This document shows, one piece after another, positions 1 to 12,010 of a DNA stretch of 64,000 bases. The position numbers and the translations under genes are program-made. Source of the DNA: Anaeramoeba flamelloides. Its lineage: Eukaryota > Metamonada > Anaeramoebidae. The stretch covers positions 6,200,001 through 6,264,000 of the forward strand of contig JANTQA010000026.1 of assembly GCA_027625915.1 (NCBI GenBank), in the 5' to 3' direction. The notes under the pieces were generated by a model. It did no database searches, had not been told where the DNA came from, and was given only the letters and a program-made list of their open reading frames with translations. Every line of letters begins with the position of its first letter. The stretch's first letter is position 1.

Positions 1-1883
1 CAACTTAATAAAAAATAAAAAAAGTATTCAAAGAATACAATAAAGACTTCAAAACCTCAAAGGAAAAACTTAAAAAAATAAAATATTTGGAGTAAAAAAT
101 TTGCCAAGATCTTGTTAATTTTATTAAATTTGCCTTTAGAAAATTTTGAGCAAATTGTTTTCAATTTTCATTAGATACTGAATTTAGACAACTCCAAATG
201 ACTTTTAGTTATAATCGAGGTTCTCCAAGAATTATTCCTAAAATTTTCATTTTCACACGTTTGCTTGACTAACCAATCTTTAAATTTACCAAAAATTTCC
301 ATGTCTCAAAAGAACTATTCCCAGATCATAAAACTCGTTTTCATTTCAGGATGTTAAAGTATACCTTCTAAAAAAGCAAAAAATACAATTAACACTTTTA
401 TTAATTTTCCATCATATCAGATGATAGGTTTTGACTTCACAGCCATTTGACGGAATTTTTGGAACTGATCGTTTTCTTCAGAGATCAATACTTAAATGAT
501 CTTAAATTTAATTACAAAAACAAAAAAAAAATTTTTTCCCAAATTAAATGGATTAATTCTCCATTGAGAAAATTGGGTAAATTTCTTTTCTTCGAACGAA
601 GGAAAATTGATTTTTTCGTTCAATATCACCTGATTCTTTCGATCATATTTTTACCACAATTTATTTAAAAAACTTTTTTTTGCTATAAAATTTTACAGAT
701 TGTATTATTCACTTGAAAGTTTACATAAGTTGGCGCCAATCGATTTTAGACCTTTACTTATTTCAAATTCTCAAAAATAAATAAATAAATAAATTTCTCA
801 AGAATTAGGAAAATTTCAACTAATATCACTACTGTCACAGTTCGGTATTCGGAAAATTTTCAAAGAGAATCTGTTGTAATAATCAAAGGGTTTGGAATTT
901 TCGAAATTATACAAAACACATAAAACAAAAACTCCGGTTTAGTTGCAAAAAAAAAGGAATTTCTTGATTTTTATTAAAGAACTCTCCTTTGAATTTTCAA
1001 AAATTACATAGATTTTAAAACCTGTTAAGTTTTCAATTGTAGCCTATACACACTCTATTTCGTATCCTAAATCAGATTTGTTTTTTTAGGAAGCAATTTG
1101 ACAAAATTTATGAAAGTAACGAAATTTTATTTTGTTCATTATTGTGTTGCTGATTGTAAAAGAAAAACAAAAAAATTTATGATCAGAAACCACAAAAAAT
1201 TTCAAGATAATTCAAAAATATTTAGCAAAGTAGCACAAATCGAAAATCGAAGAATATCATTCAACCTGGCTGTGGAGTCTGGATAAGATATTTGTCATTG
1301 ATCTTTGGGATACTGTTGTAGATGAGGAATGGGAAAATTTTATGTTATTTCTTTTTCGAAAAATTGCTTTGATCTGGACTAAGATTCTTTTGTGAAAACA
1401 ACAAGATCAATTAAGGTCACAAAATAATCAAAAAAAATATCTTAATAAAGATTGGACATAATCAAAACACAACCCTTTTTTTACAACCCAAAGAACAAAC
1501 TTTAAAAAAAAATTTTTGAGATGTGTTGATTAAATATTAGTCTGAGCAAAAAAGAGCATGGTGTGTCACTATTTTAAAATACTTAAATATTTCCTAACCT
1601 CCACTCAAACCTTTTTCGAATTTTCTTATCTCTTTTGTACCTTTCAAAGAGATTTTCTGTAAAAAAAAAAAATACCTAATCCCCTTTAAAAAAAAAAAGT
1701 GGTGTAAAGTGCTTAAGTGATCATGTAAAATAAGTTGGCAAAAATAAATAAAACAAAAAATTTTTTCAATAATCCAAAAAAAGTATTTATTTTTTTTAAT
1801 TTTGCCTCTTTTTCAAAAAATATACTTTTCTTCATTTGGCAATCATCAAATTCAATTTCCTTCCATTACACACCCCAGTCTAC
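1..1883. other. Gene-free AT-rich stretch upstream of the CTD-like phosphatase
   Basis: No reading frame here begins with ATG and shows a recognisable domain or coding-like composition. The open stretches near 447-668 and 1098-1286 begin at TTG, are rich in Lys, Phe and Ile, and match nothing I know. Homopolymer A and T runs are frequent. The last few hundred bases should hold the promoter of the phosphatase gene at 1884, but I see no defined motif. Confidence 0.6.
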
Positions 1884-3049
1884 ATGACAGCCCAAATAGA
1901 TAGCAATTTGTGCAAAATTAATCACTCGCCACAAACAAAACAAAGGCGCCTTCTTCAAAAAAGGATGAATTCAAACCTTAACGAAAGACCAAAAGTGAAC
2001 AAACAACTCGAAAAGCCAAAAATTGTTCCACAAAAACCAAATAACATGTCTTTTCAGAACTTTTTTAATTTTTTCAAGGTAATTATCTCAAATTTCCAAA
2101 ATTTGCAGTTTTTTGCTTTTACAAGACTATTTTGTTGGTGAATTGTGTCCTGTAAATTGAACACTTTACGATGTGTTTCTGCTTTGATCAATTGACACGA
2201 TCACTAAAAACTTTTTGCCTACTAAGAATTTTCCTTTGCAAAGCAATTTGATCTAAATTTTTTTTTTTTTGACCCACAAAACCAATATTAAAAAACTAAA
2301 AAAAAAACTTTTTCCGCTACAAATCAAAAATTATTATCCAACTTTTCGAAATATAGGATTTCTATTCTACAATCTCATTAAACTCGCAAAAAATCACACT
2401 TTTACCTGTCCAGTCGACTCAAAATACAGGAAAGCCGACGCTGATTTTAGATTTGGACAAAACCTTGATCTACAGCTCGATCCATCCTGTCGACAGGCAC
2501 GACTTCACGATCAAATTCGGGCCAAACCCAAACGAAGAGTACGAGGTGTATGTGCAAAAAAGGCCCTTTCTTGATCTCTTCCTTGAAAAGTGCTCTGCGC
2601 TCTTTGAGATCGTGGTCTTCACGGCCTCGATCCAGAATTACGCCGAGCCCATTTTAGATCGCCTCGATCCTCAGCGCAAATTTTTCCAGCACAGGCTCTA
2701 CAGGGAGACGTGCCTGGTCATCTTCGGCAATTACATCAAGGACCTCAGCAGGATGAACAGGAATTTGAACTCGATGGTGATCGTCGACGACATGCCCCTC
2801 AGCTATTGCCTGCACCCACAGAACGGCATCCACATCGAACCCTTTGTGGCCTTCGACAATTCAGACAACGAGCTGATGAGGGTCCTGGCAATACTGTCTC
2901 GCATCTCCAAAGAACGAGACCTCATTCATGCCTTAGGCCAGTTCAGAAAATCTGAAAAAAATCCAGATTTTTTCCCTATTTTACCTCAAAAAAATCCTGT
3001 TGAGAGCAAAAATGCCAAATCGTTGAAAAGAAAAAAATTACTTCTCTAA
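1884..3049 (+). CDS. SCP/FCP1-like CTD phosphatase (HAD superfamily), two exons
   Basis: Predicted Mg-dependent serine phosphatase of the small CTD-phosphatase (SCP/CTDSP) group, which dephosphorylates RNA polymerase II CTD or other phosphoproteins. Exon 1 is 1884-2078 and exon 2 is 2357-3049; the 278-bp intron (gtaatt...atatag) joins them in phase 0 to give 295 residues. Exon 2 opens with a stretch ending LLPVQSTQNTGKPTLILDLD, resembling the start of SCP catalytic domains. The signature DLDKT lies at residues 97-101, so D97 would be the nucleophile and D99 the acid. FTASIQNYAEP, RLYRETC, NYIKDLS (K193) and VDDMP (D209, D210) follow in family order. Residues 1-65 are basic and low in complexity. 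The core (about 2430-2940) is near 53% G+C while both ends are AT-rich. The family call is firm; the first intron is inferred from splice signals and phase. Confidence 0.88.
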
Positions 3050-4103
3050 CTTATTTGCAAATTACATTGGATCAACAACTCAATTGTTTTTGATCCATTC
3101 TTTTTAGAAATTGTTTTTTTTTTAATGTCATTTTTCAAAATAAAATTGTTTTATTATTTTTTAGTTTTTTTATGGATACATTCATTTTATCGTTTCTTAG
3201 ATTTCATTAAAAAGATAAAGTATATTGCTTTTTTAGCTTTTGGTTATTTTTTACAAAGTTTGGCAATTTTTAAGAAAGGAGTTTTTATTTTTGAAAAAAT
3301 ATTTTGATAAAAAGTTAATGACAATTTCAAAAAAATTTATAGGTTGGAAATACTATTTGAGTTTTTTCTCAAAAGTTCAATAATTATTTTTTAAATTTTT
3401 TTCTCAAATAATAAAAAATCAAATTTACAAAAGAGAACAAAAAAAATTTTTTAACATTTATGTGAAAAAAAATCAGATTTAATCAATCAAAAAAAAGATG
3501 ACCCTCAATTTTTATTAGTATTTTTTCAATTTCCACATATCGAATATAGAAATTGATTTTTCTCTATCTGTTAATTCCAAAAAAATTACAAAACTAGAAT
3601 GTGAGATATTAATAAGATAAAATATTGAGACGGTTATTTTTTATCGATATTCTAGAATATTTCTTTTATTAAGGTTTCTTAGTTAACTTAATTAATATTA
3701 AAAAAAAAAATATCACCAAAAGAAAATAATTGAGCTCACATTCAAAACAATTTGTTTGAAAAGTCTTTTTGTAAAATACAATGATAAACTTCCTAACTCT
3801 AAAATATAGATATTTCTTTTTTTACGGTCATATATACTCTTAAAGAATAATTATGGCTTCTTCACCCTGTTTCCTTTTAGTGAATATATTCAAAATAATT
3901 TTGAGTGTTTGATTATTCCGTACTTCAAATTAAAAGTCTTGTATCTTTTTTCTAATTGATCTTTATCTTTATATAACCAAAGAAACAAATAATAAAAACA
4001 ATCGAAAATTTGATATGGTATTTTGAAGTTGTCTTATTAAAAAGAATTGTATTCAAAAATGAAGTCTCAAAAGAGAAAATTGCTTTAACAACAACCGAGA
4101 ATA

Positions 4104-4574
4104 TTAGTGAAAAAAATACCTGACAAGATTTTTAATTATTAATATTAGAAAAATTGTCATGTAATTACCAAAAAATAGTTTCAAAAAAATATCCTTTTTA
4201 TAACTAACCAAATTTTTAATGAAATAATGAATAAAACTACATAAAGTTCATTAAAATGGGTTCTCTATGGTATACTAAAGTAATTGTTTGATAATATAAG
4301 TGGATATACTTTTTTTAAAAAAACAAGAGGAATTTAGCGAGGTTTGTTTTGAGTTTAGAAAATGATAATTTTTTTTCTTGTTTTTTGATTTATTGAATGG
4401 TGTTTTGAGCCACTGTGATTTCATTAAACATAATTCTAATAATTTGGTGAGTTATAATTTAAAAATTTTGTTTCTTAACTAAAAGGATTTGTTTTTAACT
4501 ATTTTTAGTAAATTATAAAACAGTTTTTCTAATATTCAGAATTCAAAATCTTGTCAGTTATTTTTTTCAATACT
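4104..4574. repeat. PAL4 inverted-repeat element
   Basis: The left end reads gaaaaaaatacctgacaaga and the right end is its near reverse complement (tcttgtcagttatttttttc). The match continues inward for about 40 bases with few mismatches, to a shared aatattag. Related copies lie at 15001-15505 and 36945-37437, and a core relative sits inside 55621-56072. No transposase is encoded, so it is a non-autonomous, MITE-like element. Ends are accurate to a few bases. Confidence 0.7.
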
Positions 4575-4927
4575 ATAAATTTGATAAAGAAATTTATTTT
4601 TCAAAAAAAAAAATAACTCCATTTATCATGTTATAGAAGATTGTATGTTGTTTTGTCACATATTATTATCAAAAAAAAATATCAATTTGTAAATCAAAAT
4701 CATTTTTTCTAAATTTTTGATTTTTTTTTTTATTTTTTTCTTCTTTTTTTTATTTTTGAACCCTTTTTTTTAAGCAAGATCAAGTGGAGAAAAAAGTTAA
4801 TAAAAAAGATAAAATAATAATTTAGTAAATTGAAACGATTTAATGTCTTATAAAATAGATTTAATTATTAGTAAAAAATTTTATTTTTGTTAGAGATTTT
4901 TGAAAAAAAAATCCAGTAATAAAAGAC

Positions 4928-5690
4928 GGGTGTTTGAAATATTCCCGAAAATACCCTAAAATTTTTTAACGACATAATTGCTCGTAATGGGCAACTTCTA
5001 AGATTCCCCAGGGACAATATACCAAGTTTAACGGTAAAATAACAATTTTACTTTCAGACAAAATATTTTTTTTTGGATTTTATATTTAAAACTACTCTAA
5101 AGGGGGGTTGGTTCCTTTTGAGTATATTTGAGTAATTGTTGGCACTTATTAGGGTAAGTGTATATGTATGCCAGGGTATTGGTACGGGTTATGTTAGGTT
5201 TGGTATGGTGTGTGTTTGTATTTAACCAGTTCCTTTTATAGAATGATAAGTTGAATAAAGTTTAGCTTGGGTAGCCTTATGTAGGATATGGGTATGTGTT
5301 GTACGATTAGATATTACTCTTTTATTTTTTGGACTGTATTTAAGATTACAAAATTAAGGTTAATGATACACAATTAGAAATTTTCTTAACAAGTGCATTT
5401 TCTCTCATTTAGTTAATACCATTTCAAAATGATCAGAAATGTTAGTCATCCAAGATACTTATTCTTTTCACAAAATGGGTTGAATATCATTCCCTACATT
5501 TTAATTTTTTGAATTTTGATATTTTCAGAAAAAAATTTTTTCTCTAATATAAAATTCCAAATTTACCTTTTAACTGAGTATATTGGCACTATTGTTTATT
5601 ATAAGTTGTTCAAAAAGTGTTTTTTCGTGGTTAAATAATTTTCGGGTATTTTCGATTTTCGGGTATTTTCTGGGTATATTTGATAGATTC
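4928..5690. mobile_element. 763-bp inserted element with imperfect terminal inverted repeats and 9-bp target duplication
   Basis: The insert is flanked by ataaaagac on both sides (4919-4927 and 5691-5699). Its left end (ttgaaatattcccgaaaata) matches the reverse complement of its right end, which contains cgggtattttctgggtatat. The related uninterrupted repeat at 29190-29640 reads aataaaaaatccgtaatgctc at the same place, giving an approximate empty site. A 9-bp duplication is typical of Mutator-like transposons, 8 bp of hAT; the superfamily is inferred. The interior, roughly 5100-5300, is unusually rich in G and T on this strand. No transposase reading frame is present. Confidence 0.72.
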
Positions 5691-5857
5691 ATAAAAGACC
5701 CATATTGCTCATTTCAAAAAATAATGACTGGCTTTAATTGATTTTTTTGTTTTATTTTATTTTAATTTAATTTTTAAAATATCAGGCTTTTATTGATTTA
5801 GAATGATTCAAAAGCGAATTACAAATTAGATTTAATTATTAATTGTTCTTGATATCT

Positions 5858-5881
5858 GGGGGGGGGGGGGTTTTTTTTTTT
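5858..5881 (+). repeat. G13 followed by T11 homopolymer pair
   Basis: Thirteen consecutive G (5858-5870) are followed by eleven T (5871-5881). G runs of this length occur nowhere else in the window. The paralogous repeat at about 29600 lacks the G run, so it arose or was gained after the copies separated, or it is an assembly artefact. Confidence 0.9.
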
Positions 5882-5928
5882 CACTTTATTATCTCAGATT
5901 GTTCACAATTTTAGAAATGTGTTTTATA

Positions 5929-6120
5929 CAACCAGTTCCACTTAAAAACCCAAACTTTGAATAAAATTTAAGTCACAAAAAAATATCAAATTACGGTAAT
6001 AAATTTGTAATTGTTTATCACAAAGTATTTTATGAGTAGCCCAATTTTGTACTTTAATTTTCGATATTTTTGTAACTTAAATTTCAATGAAAGTTAGTGT
6101 TGGATAATTCGAACTGGCTG
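5929..6120. repeat. PAL1 palindromic element (degenerate copy)
   Basis: A roughly 192-bp imperfect palindrome bounded by TA on each side. The left arm (caaccagttcc...ccaaactttg) and right arm (...caatgaaagt...gaactggctg) match the better-preserved PAL1 copies at 23565-23760 and 57837-58032. It has no coding capacity. Confidence 0.7.
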
Positions 6121-7269
6121 TATACTTTTATAAGTGTTTTCTTTGAATTTCAGAAAATGGTATTTTTATTATATTTATGATTTCTAAATTAAAGATTATA
6201 TTGAATAAGTTTAATTTAATTAATCAATCCTCTAAAAGGTGACAAGACTAAATTTTCAGAATTTGATCCATAAATAATAGAATTTGATTTCATAATTAAA
6301 CAATTTTGCAAAAATTTTTCCTAATATTAACCATTGCAATTGATTTCTGTTATATTATCCACGCAATGTATTTTTATTTCAAGACTATATACGTCTTTGA
6401 ATAATAAGAAAGATAAAATTGTCATTTACTTTGAATTTTTCTTTCACCATAAGGAGATATTTTTAGAGGAATAGATTTTGATCTATGTTGCCATTTTATT
6501 TGTTTGTGCTTTTTTTATTGGATACACTCTGAACTTTGGATAAGCTGAGAATCTGTAATGGGACAATTTGGAAGTGAAAAATATGGAAAATGAAGTGAAA
6601 TTTTATACCACTCATAATCCAAATATGTGGACTGGTATTTTTAAATTCAGAACAAAAATTTTATTTCAGACTCCCAAATATTTTCCCAACTATAAAAGTA
6701 TTAATTGCTGAAAAAAACAAGATCTTCACATGGTCATTCGATCATATTAATCTTGTGTTTTATTAATCTGAATCTCTTTATTTTTGAAACTTTGAGATAA
6801 AATTTATTTTTTAAATTTACAAAACACAATAAGAAAGACACATTAGTTGTAGTAATTATCTCTAATTAATGTTTTACAAGATATTGGGTTTTTTACAACA
6901 AATGTGGACTGTTATATTTTTCTGAAATTGATTGAAAAATTTTTATTTCTTACAGTTTGTTTAATAAACCATCTTGACTTTTATATTTTTTTTAAACTTT
7001 TTCTGTTGTTTTTTCAAAAAGTGTTTTTAAGTGTTGTTTTCCAACTTTTTTGTTACTAAAAATTGAAAAATAAAAGGAACAAAAATTTCATTCAGCTTTC
7101 CGAAAAAAAAACATACATAATCAAAATAATATATACCCAACGACCTCAATCCATGTTTCAAAATATAATACATGCTTTTTTTTCTTCTTGTTCAAAGGCT
7201 AACATCCAATTAACTATCGAAATAGTATACCTAAGTTCAAATATAATTTGAAAATAAACATCTGGATAT

Positions 7270-7605
7270 TTTCAGTAAAATATAAATTAGGAATGCAATT
7301 TGTAGGAAATTTTCGTAATATTCACAATTTTTTTGAAATTTTGTTGTATTTATAAAGATAAAAATTTCATAAAAATTTACTCTATTTTTTGAGATAAATT
7401 TTACTATTTGATCATTCATTTTTAGAATTTCTTTTATATATAATAGAACTTTAAAGAAACCAATACCATATTTTTTAGGGTTTATTATTGGTGCCTTTGA
7501 TGGGTTGATTTATAGGCCTTTTACTACAAAAAAAACACGCTTTTTATTTTGAAACATGTATTAAATTTTTTTGTACACTTTATTTTAACAACAGTAGTTA
7601 CCAAG
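7270..7605. repeat. Dispersed repeat, copy 1
   Basis: Shares a long diverged match with 55260-55600. Landmarks occur in the same order: taaattaggaatgc, catttttagaattt, aaaccaataccatattt, tttattattggtgcctttga and a T-rich tail. I saw no terminal inverted repeats and no coding frame. The class is unknown. Confidence 0.6.
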
Positions 7606-9173
7606 AATAAAAAAAAATCAAAGTCCACTCAATTCTAAAGAAGGAAACAAATATAACTGATTTTCAGAATTAAACATTTCAAATTTGGATTTGATCTATT
7701 AAAACTTTTTTTGGAAAGCCGAATAAAAAAATTGTATATTTTATTTGAAAACAAATAGCATTGTTTTCAATTTTATACTGTTGTTGAAATGAAAAGTTTT
7801 CAAGACTGTGTTTATTTTTAAAAAGGAAGTCTGTCTTGAAAATAATACTGTCACTATTCTCTAAATCAAAAAAGAAATTTTTTTTCAAAATTCCAATGAA
7901 AATTATTTCTTCGATTTTGACAGAAAAATTAAAAGATCTTAATATAATCAATATAAAATTAACTTTTAAGAGATTTAATTTGCTCTCATTATGAAAATTG
8001 TTGAAAAAGAATTGATTTATAAATAATTTGGATATTGACCGAGTTCGTGTCGAATTTTAATCAGATAAAATAATAGCTAATTAACTCTTCATTCAGTATG
8101 AAATATTGCTTCATAGAGGATTCTTATCTCATCCAATATAGTCAAAAGAAAAGAACAAAATAAATAAATTAAGTCAACAATTACTATGATACGATTTGAA
8201 GACTATTGACTTAAAGGAAATTAGAAAATAAAATGATTTTTCTTTCTTGTCTTTTTCATAAAACATTTCAAAATTTAAAATCAAAGTCATTTTTGTTTAT
8301 GTAGAGGTACCCGCAAAAAAGTTTTTAAGAAACTCCATTTATCCTTTTTTATTGTTTTTTTTTGTATTTATCCAAATTGAAAGATTTGGTTGTTGTGAAA
8401 TATATTGCTGTTTTGTTCAAATTTGGTTAAATTAGATCTCTTTTATGAGGAGGCTCTTCTTGAAGGTTAAAGAAAAACTCTTGGAACAAAATGATCTATT
8501 GTAAATATTGTTTGGTTTGATGGTTTAGTTATTTTCGACCTTATTTTTCATTAAACACAAACTAAAAATAAAAGCCACAGTTTTTGAAAAAAAGAAAACA
8601 TCAAATTAAAAAAAACAACAACAGTTATTTCAAAAAAAAACACAAACATTTTTCAAAAATACATAAAAAAATAGTCAAAACAGGTTATTTAACAATTAAT
8701 TGGAAAAAGACTGTCAACCAAAACCAATAGAAAAATTTTAGAAAAGTGTTGTTTTTAGACTTCTGGATTTGGAATAAGAAACACAAATAATCTTCAAATG
8801 ACAACACTTTCCATTTTTTCTTTTCAAAATATTTGTTCACAAGAATAGATTTAAATTTTTGATCTATGTGTGTTTAGTTCAAGCTTTTTATTGACTGCCA
8901 TTTATTATGAAGAAAGAAACAATACCAAAAGGAATTCTAAATTCTGGACAAAAGCTAATAAAAGAAATATTTTATTCCCTTTGCATTTGCAAATTCAGAT
9001 TAATCTTAAAACAAATTGATTACATTTGTTTGTGCTTTTCAGAACTTAGAACGTTCTAAATAACATAACTAACAATAAACGGGGTTCAAACGGTTTCTTT
9101 TTTTTCTCAATTACAAACAAAAGCAAAATATTTTTTGAAACAATTCATTTTTTTAATATTTTATATTTTATCA

Positions 9174-10000
9174 ATGATTCGTTTATTTGAAAGAAAACAA
9201 CAAAAAAAAAGCCAAACAAAAAAAGTTCACCCTGGTGAGTTACGTATCCAAAAAGGTAAATTAGTCATATCCCCTTTTTTTTTTTCCTTTCAGAAAAATT
9301 CTTTCTTTTTCCTTTAAAAAAAAAAGATCAGATTCTTTTTTTATTGATTTGTCCTCAAACATAAACTAAATACCAACGATTGGTTTGAACAAAAAACTCA
9401 TAACAACCACGACTTTTTTTTTTTTTTTTTTTTTTATTTTTTTTTTTTTTTTCTCCTTTTGTTCTGAAATCTAATAGATATGGAAGAACTCGAACTCCCA
9501 GGATCATGTACACTTGATTACCCTGATGAAAATGATGTATTAAACTTTGTTCTTATTATGAAACCAACTGAAGGATACTGGAAAGGTGGTACCTTCAATT
9601 TCAGTTTCCACATTCCTACTGACTATCCTCACACTGCCCCAAAAGTAGAATGTAAAACTAAAATTTATCATCCAAATATTGATCTAGAGGTAAAAAAAGA
9701 TTTTTTTTTTTAATTTTTTTTTTTTTATTCTTTTTCAATTCTGATTTTATTTTCTCATTTCTTTTCTTTTTCTAATTTTTTTTTTTTTTTTTATTTTTTT
9801 ATTTTTTTTTTATTTTATTTATTTATTTTTTTCTTCTTAAAATAGGGAAAAGTATGCTTAAATGTTTTAAGATTTGACTGGAAACCTGTTTTAACAATCA
9901 ACACCGTTATTTATGGACTTCAACTTCTCTTTTTAGAACCAAACCCAAATGGTATGAATTTTCTTTTTCCATTCTTTTTTCCTTTCTTTTCATTTTTGTT

Positions 10001-10035
<35 letters not shown>

Positions 10036-10154
10036 CCTTTTTTTTTTTTTTATCTTTGATAGATCCTTTAAATCACGAAGCCGCTGAACTCTTAAAAAAA
10101 GACACCTATGGATTTTCCCAAAAAGTCAAAAGAACAATGAATGGAAACTGGTAA
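9174..10154 (+). CDS. UBC12: NEDD8-conjugating enzyme UBC12 (UBE2M-like), four exons
   Basis: E2 enzyme that accepts NEDD8 from the NAE1-UBA3 E1 and passes it to cullins. Exons are 9174-9255, 9478-9689, 9846-9951 and 10063-10154, joined with donors gtaaat, gtaaaa and gtatga and acceptors ending in TAG. The product is 163 residues. The N-terminal [12 protein letters not shown] closely matches the UBC12-specific tail (MIKLFSLKQQKK in humans) that docks on the NEDD8 E1, separating it from ubiquitin E2s. The core has [22 protein letters not shown], the HPN motif at 92-94 and the catalytic cysteine at residue 102 in GKVCLNVLR. It ends in RTMNGNW, shorter than the human C terminus. Introns of 222, 156 and 111 bp are almost pure T tracts. 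Identification is firm; the exact C-terminal end less so. Confidence 0.95.
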
Positions 10155-11177
10155 CTCATGTTTGAAAATTATGTTTGGGATTCCTCGAGAAAATTTAGTT
10201 TCTTATCACCAAAAAAATCTATCTTTTTTTAATTTTAATTTTTTATTTTATTTTTAATATCCCTTTAAGAAATTGATACTTTTAGCAATAGCTATGCCGA
10301 CAAAAAATTGAAAAAATAAAATGTTCTTGAAATCTATTTTATTGTTTTCTCACACGGTTTTTTCTTTTTATTTCTCTTTTTTTTTTAATGAAATACAAAA
10401 ATTTCTCTTTTTTTTTCAAGAAATACAAAAATCAAACATCAAATATTTTAAAAGTTACAACCTTTAAACGACAATAATGATTTTGAAGTTTTTTTGATAC
10501 TGTTTTACAGAACAATAATCAGCAATTATACAGTATTTAATTGCATTTTCTCAGAATAGACGCCACCTTTATAATACTTTAACTTAAAATAAATTAGAAA
10601 AAATTTTACATTCAACTTTGCAAAATATAAGAAAAAAAAAAACAAAATTTCAAAAAATTATTAAAATACCCTTTCGAAAAGTTTGAAATTCCAAACCATA
10701 GCATATCTTCTCAATTCAAACAATACATTTTATCTCAAAATTTCATTAAGGAAGGGTAACAAAATTCTCAAGATTCTCATCACCGAATGGCATTCTAAAG
10801 AACTTTGTGTTTTTTTAGGTAATAATTCGACAGTCTTGGAGAAATTGAATTAGTAAAATTTTCATTTATTCATTGGAAAATAACAGTATACAGCCATTTT
10901 AAAAAAGCAAGGACTTTCTTTTTTTTTGATGGCTGCTGGAATTAAAACTTTTTTAAAGCATCTATTTTATTAATAATATGAAGGACTTTTTTTGAAAACA
11001 AGTTCTTTCCTTCAGACTCCAACCCTCTACCACATTTAAAGGTTGATCCCTCACTTTATTCAAATTAAAAACTTTCAAAAAGTTTTTAATTCTGAAAATT
11101 TTTCACTTTATGGAAAATGAAAACTTCAAAAAAGTTTTAAAAAATCCTCACATTTTGAAAACTACTAAAACTGTTTT

Positions 11178-11590
11178 GGAAAAAAAGTAAAACACAATTT
11201 TTCATTGGGAACCTTACTGAAAAGGAATAGTCGAATCAATAAAAAGAAGAAACCAATTAACTTCAAATAATAACCCATTATATTATTGTCAATCAACCCA
11301 ACAAATACAATTTAAATCTGGTTGATTTATCGAAATTTTTCTGGTGTGGTTCTGGAGATCCACAAAATTAGTCGAATTTTTTGAACAAATTTTTAATAAT
11401 TGATCAATCAAAGAAAAGCCCATACCAAAGGATAGTATTAAAAAAACTGTTATTGTACTTAATAGTTCATTTTATCTTTATTTATTTATTTATTTATTCT
11501 TTTTTTAATTGATCTTACTTTTAATTTTCAATAATTTTCCCAATTAAAAATCCATGTTTTCCTTTTTTTCCAGTTTCACTTTTTTTCCAC
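11178..11590. repeat. PAL5 inverted-repeat element, copy 1
   Basis: The left end contains ggaaaaaaagtaaaacacaa and the right end the matching cccaattaaaaatccatg followed by tttttttccac. The interior has a run of tttattta units. Copies with the same internal order, including aattgatcaatcaaagaaa and tttatttatttattc, lie at 35803-36230 and 54811-55232. No coding frame. Confidence 0.65.
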
Positions 11591-11932
11591 AATGGTAATA
11601 ACTTTTTCAGCAAAATTGTTAATTGGAAAATAATCGGAATAAAATTTTCATTTTACTTTCCAAAAAATAATTCAAAAACTAAAATAATCCAAATAAACAA
11701 TTCAAGTTCAACACAATTCTAAAAGTAAAAACCTCATCTAAACTTCTTTAACAAAGTAAATTGTTCAATTTTGATTTAACGTTTTATCTTTCAAACCCAT
11801 TTTTGGAAAGCCAAATGAAAATTTTATCTCATTTATTGTTCACCAAATGGCATGTTCAACCCCATTAATGTTTTATTCTGTTTGTAGATAAACCAATTAT
11901 TGTTTTTTTTTACAAGTTTAAATGTCTTTTTG

Positions 11933-11951
11933 ACATACATACATACATACA

Positions 11952-12003
<52 letters not shown>
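11933..12003. repeat. (acat)n followed by (at)n microsatellite
   Basis: About twelve acat units (11933-11980) pass directly into an AT run up to 12003, where the PAL7 element begins. The other two PAL7 copies also touch AT-type microsatellites. Confidence 0.95.

Positions 12004-12010
<7 letters not shown>

Larger units (their letters stand above)
4700..5890. repeat. PAL8 repeat copy, split by an inserted element
   Basis: The flanks of the 4928-5690 insertion together match the uninterrupted repeat at about 29190-29640. Shared landmarks are a T-rich block, an agatcaagtggagaaaaa-like motif, ggatttaattatt, cagtaataaaa, then tatcaggcttttat and attaattgttcttga. The outer boundaries are approximate. 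The copy ends near the G13/T11 tract. Confidence 0.6.
3050..9173. other. Gene-free 6.1-kb repeat field
   Basis: No credible gene was found between the phosphatase and UBC12. The stretch holds inverted-repeat elements described separately: PAL4 at 4104-4574, a PAL8 copy around 4700-5890 carrying an insertion at 4928-5690, PAL1 at 5929-6120, and a dispersed repeat at 7270-7605. Around 6570-6665 is a fragment resembling the PAL6 ends (gaaaatgaagtgaaa and ggactggtattt). The rest is AT-rich sequence with no clear structure. Confidence 0.65.

Noticed and set aside
447-1286. Two open frames (447-668 and 1098-1286) upstream of the phosphatase
   Set aside because: They begin at TTG, have AT-driven composition (Phe, Lys, Ile, Asn), no domain and no splice-compatible partner exon.
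11933-12003. Possible CRISPR-like array
   Set aside because: The direct repeats are a tetranucleotide microsatellite; no spacer structure occurs anywhere in the window.
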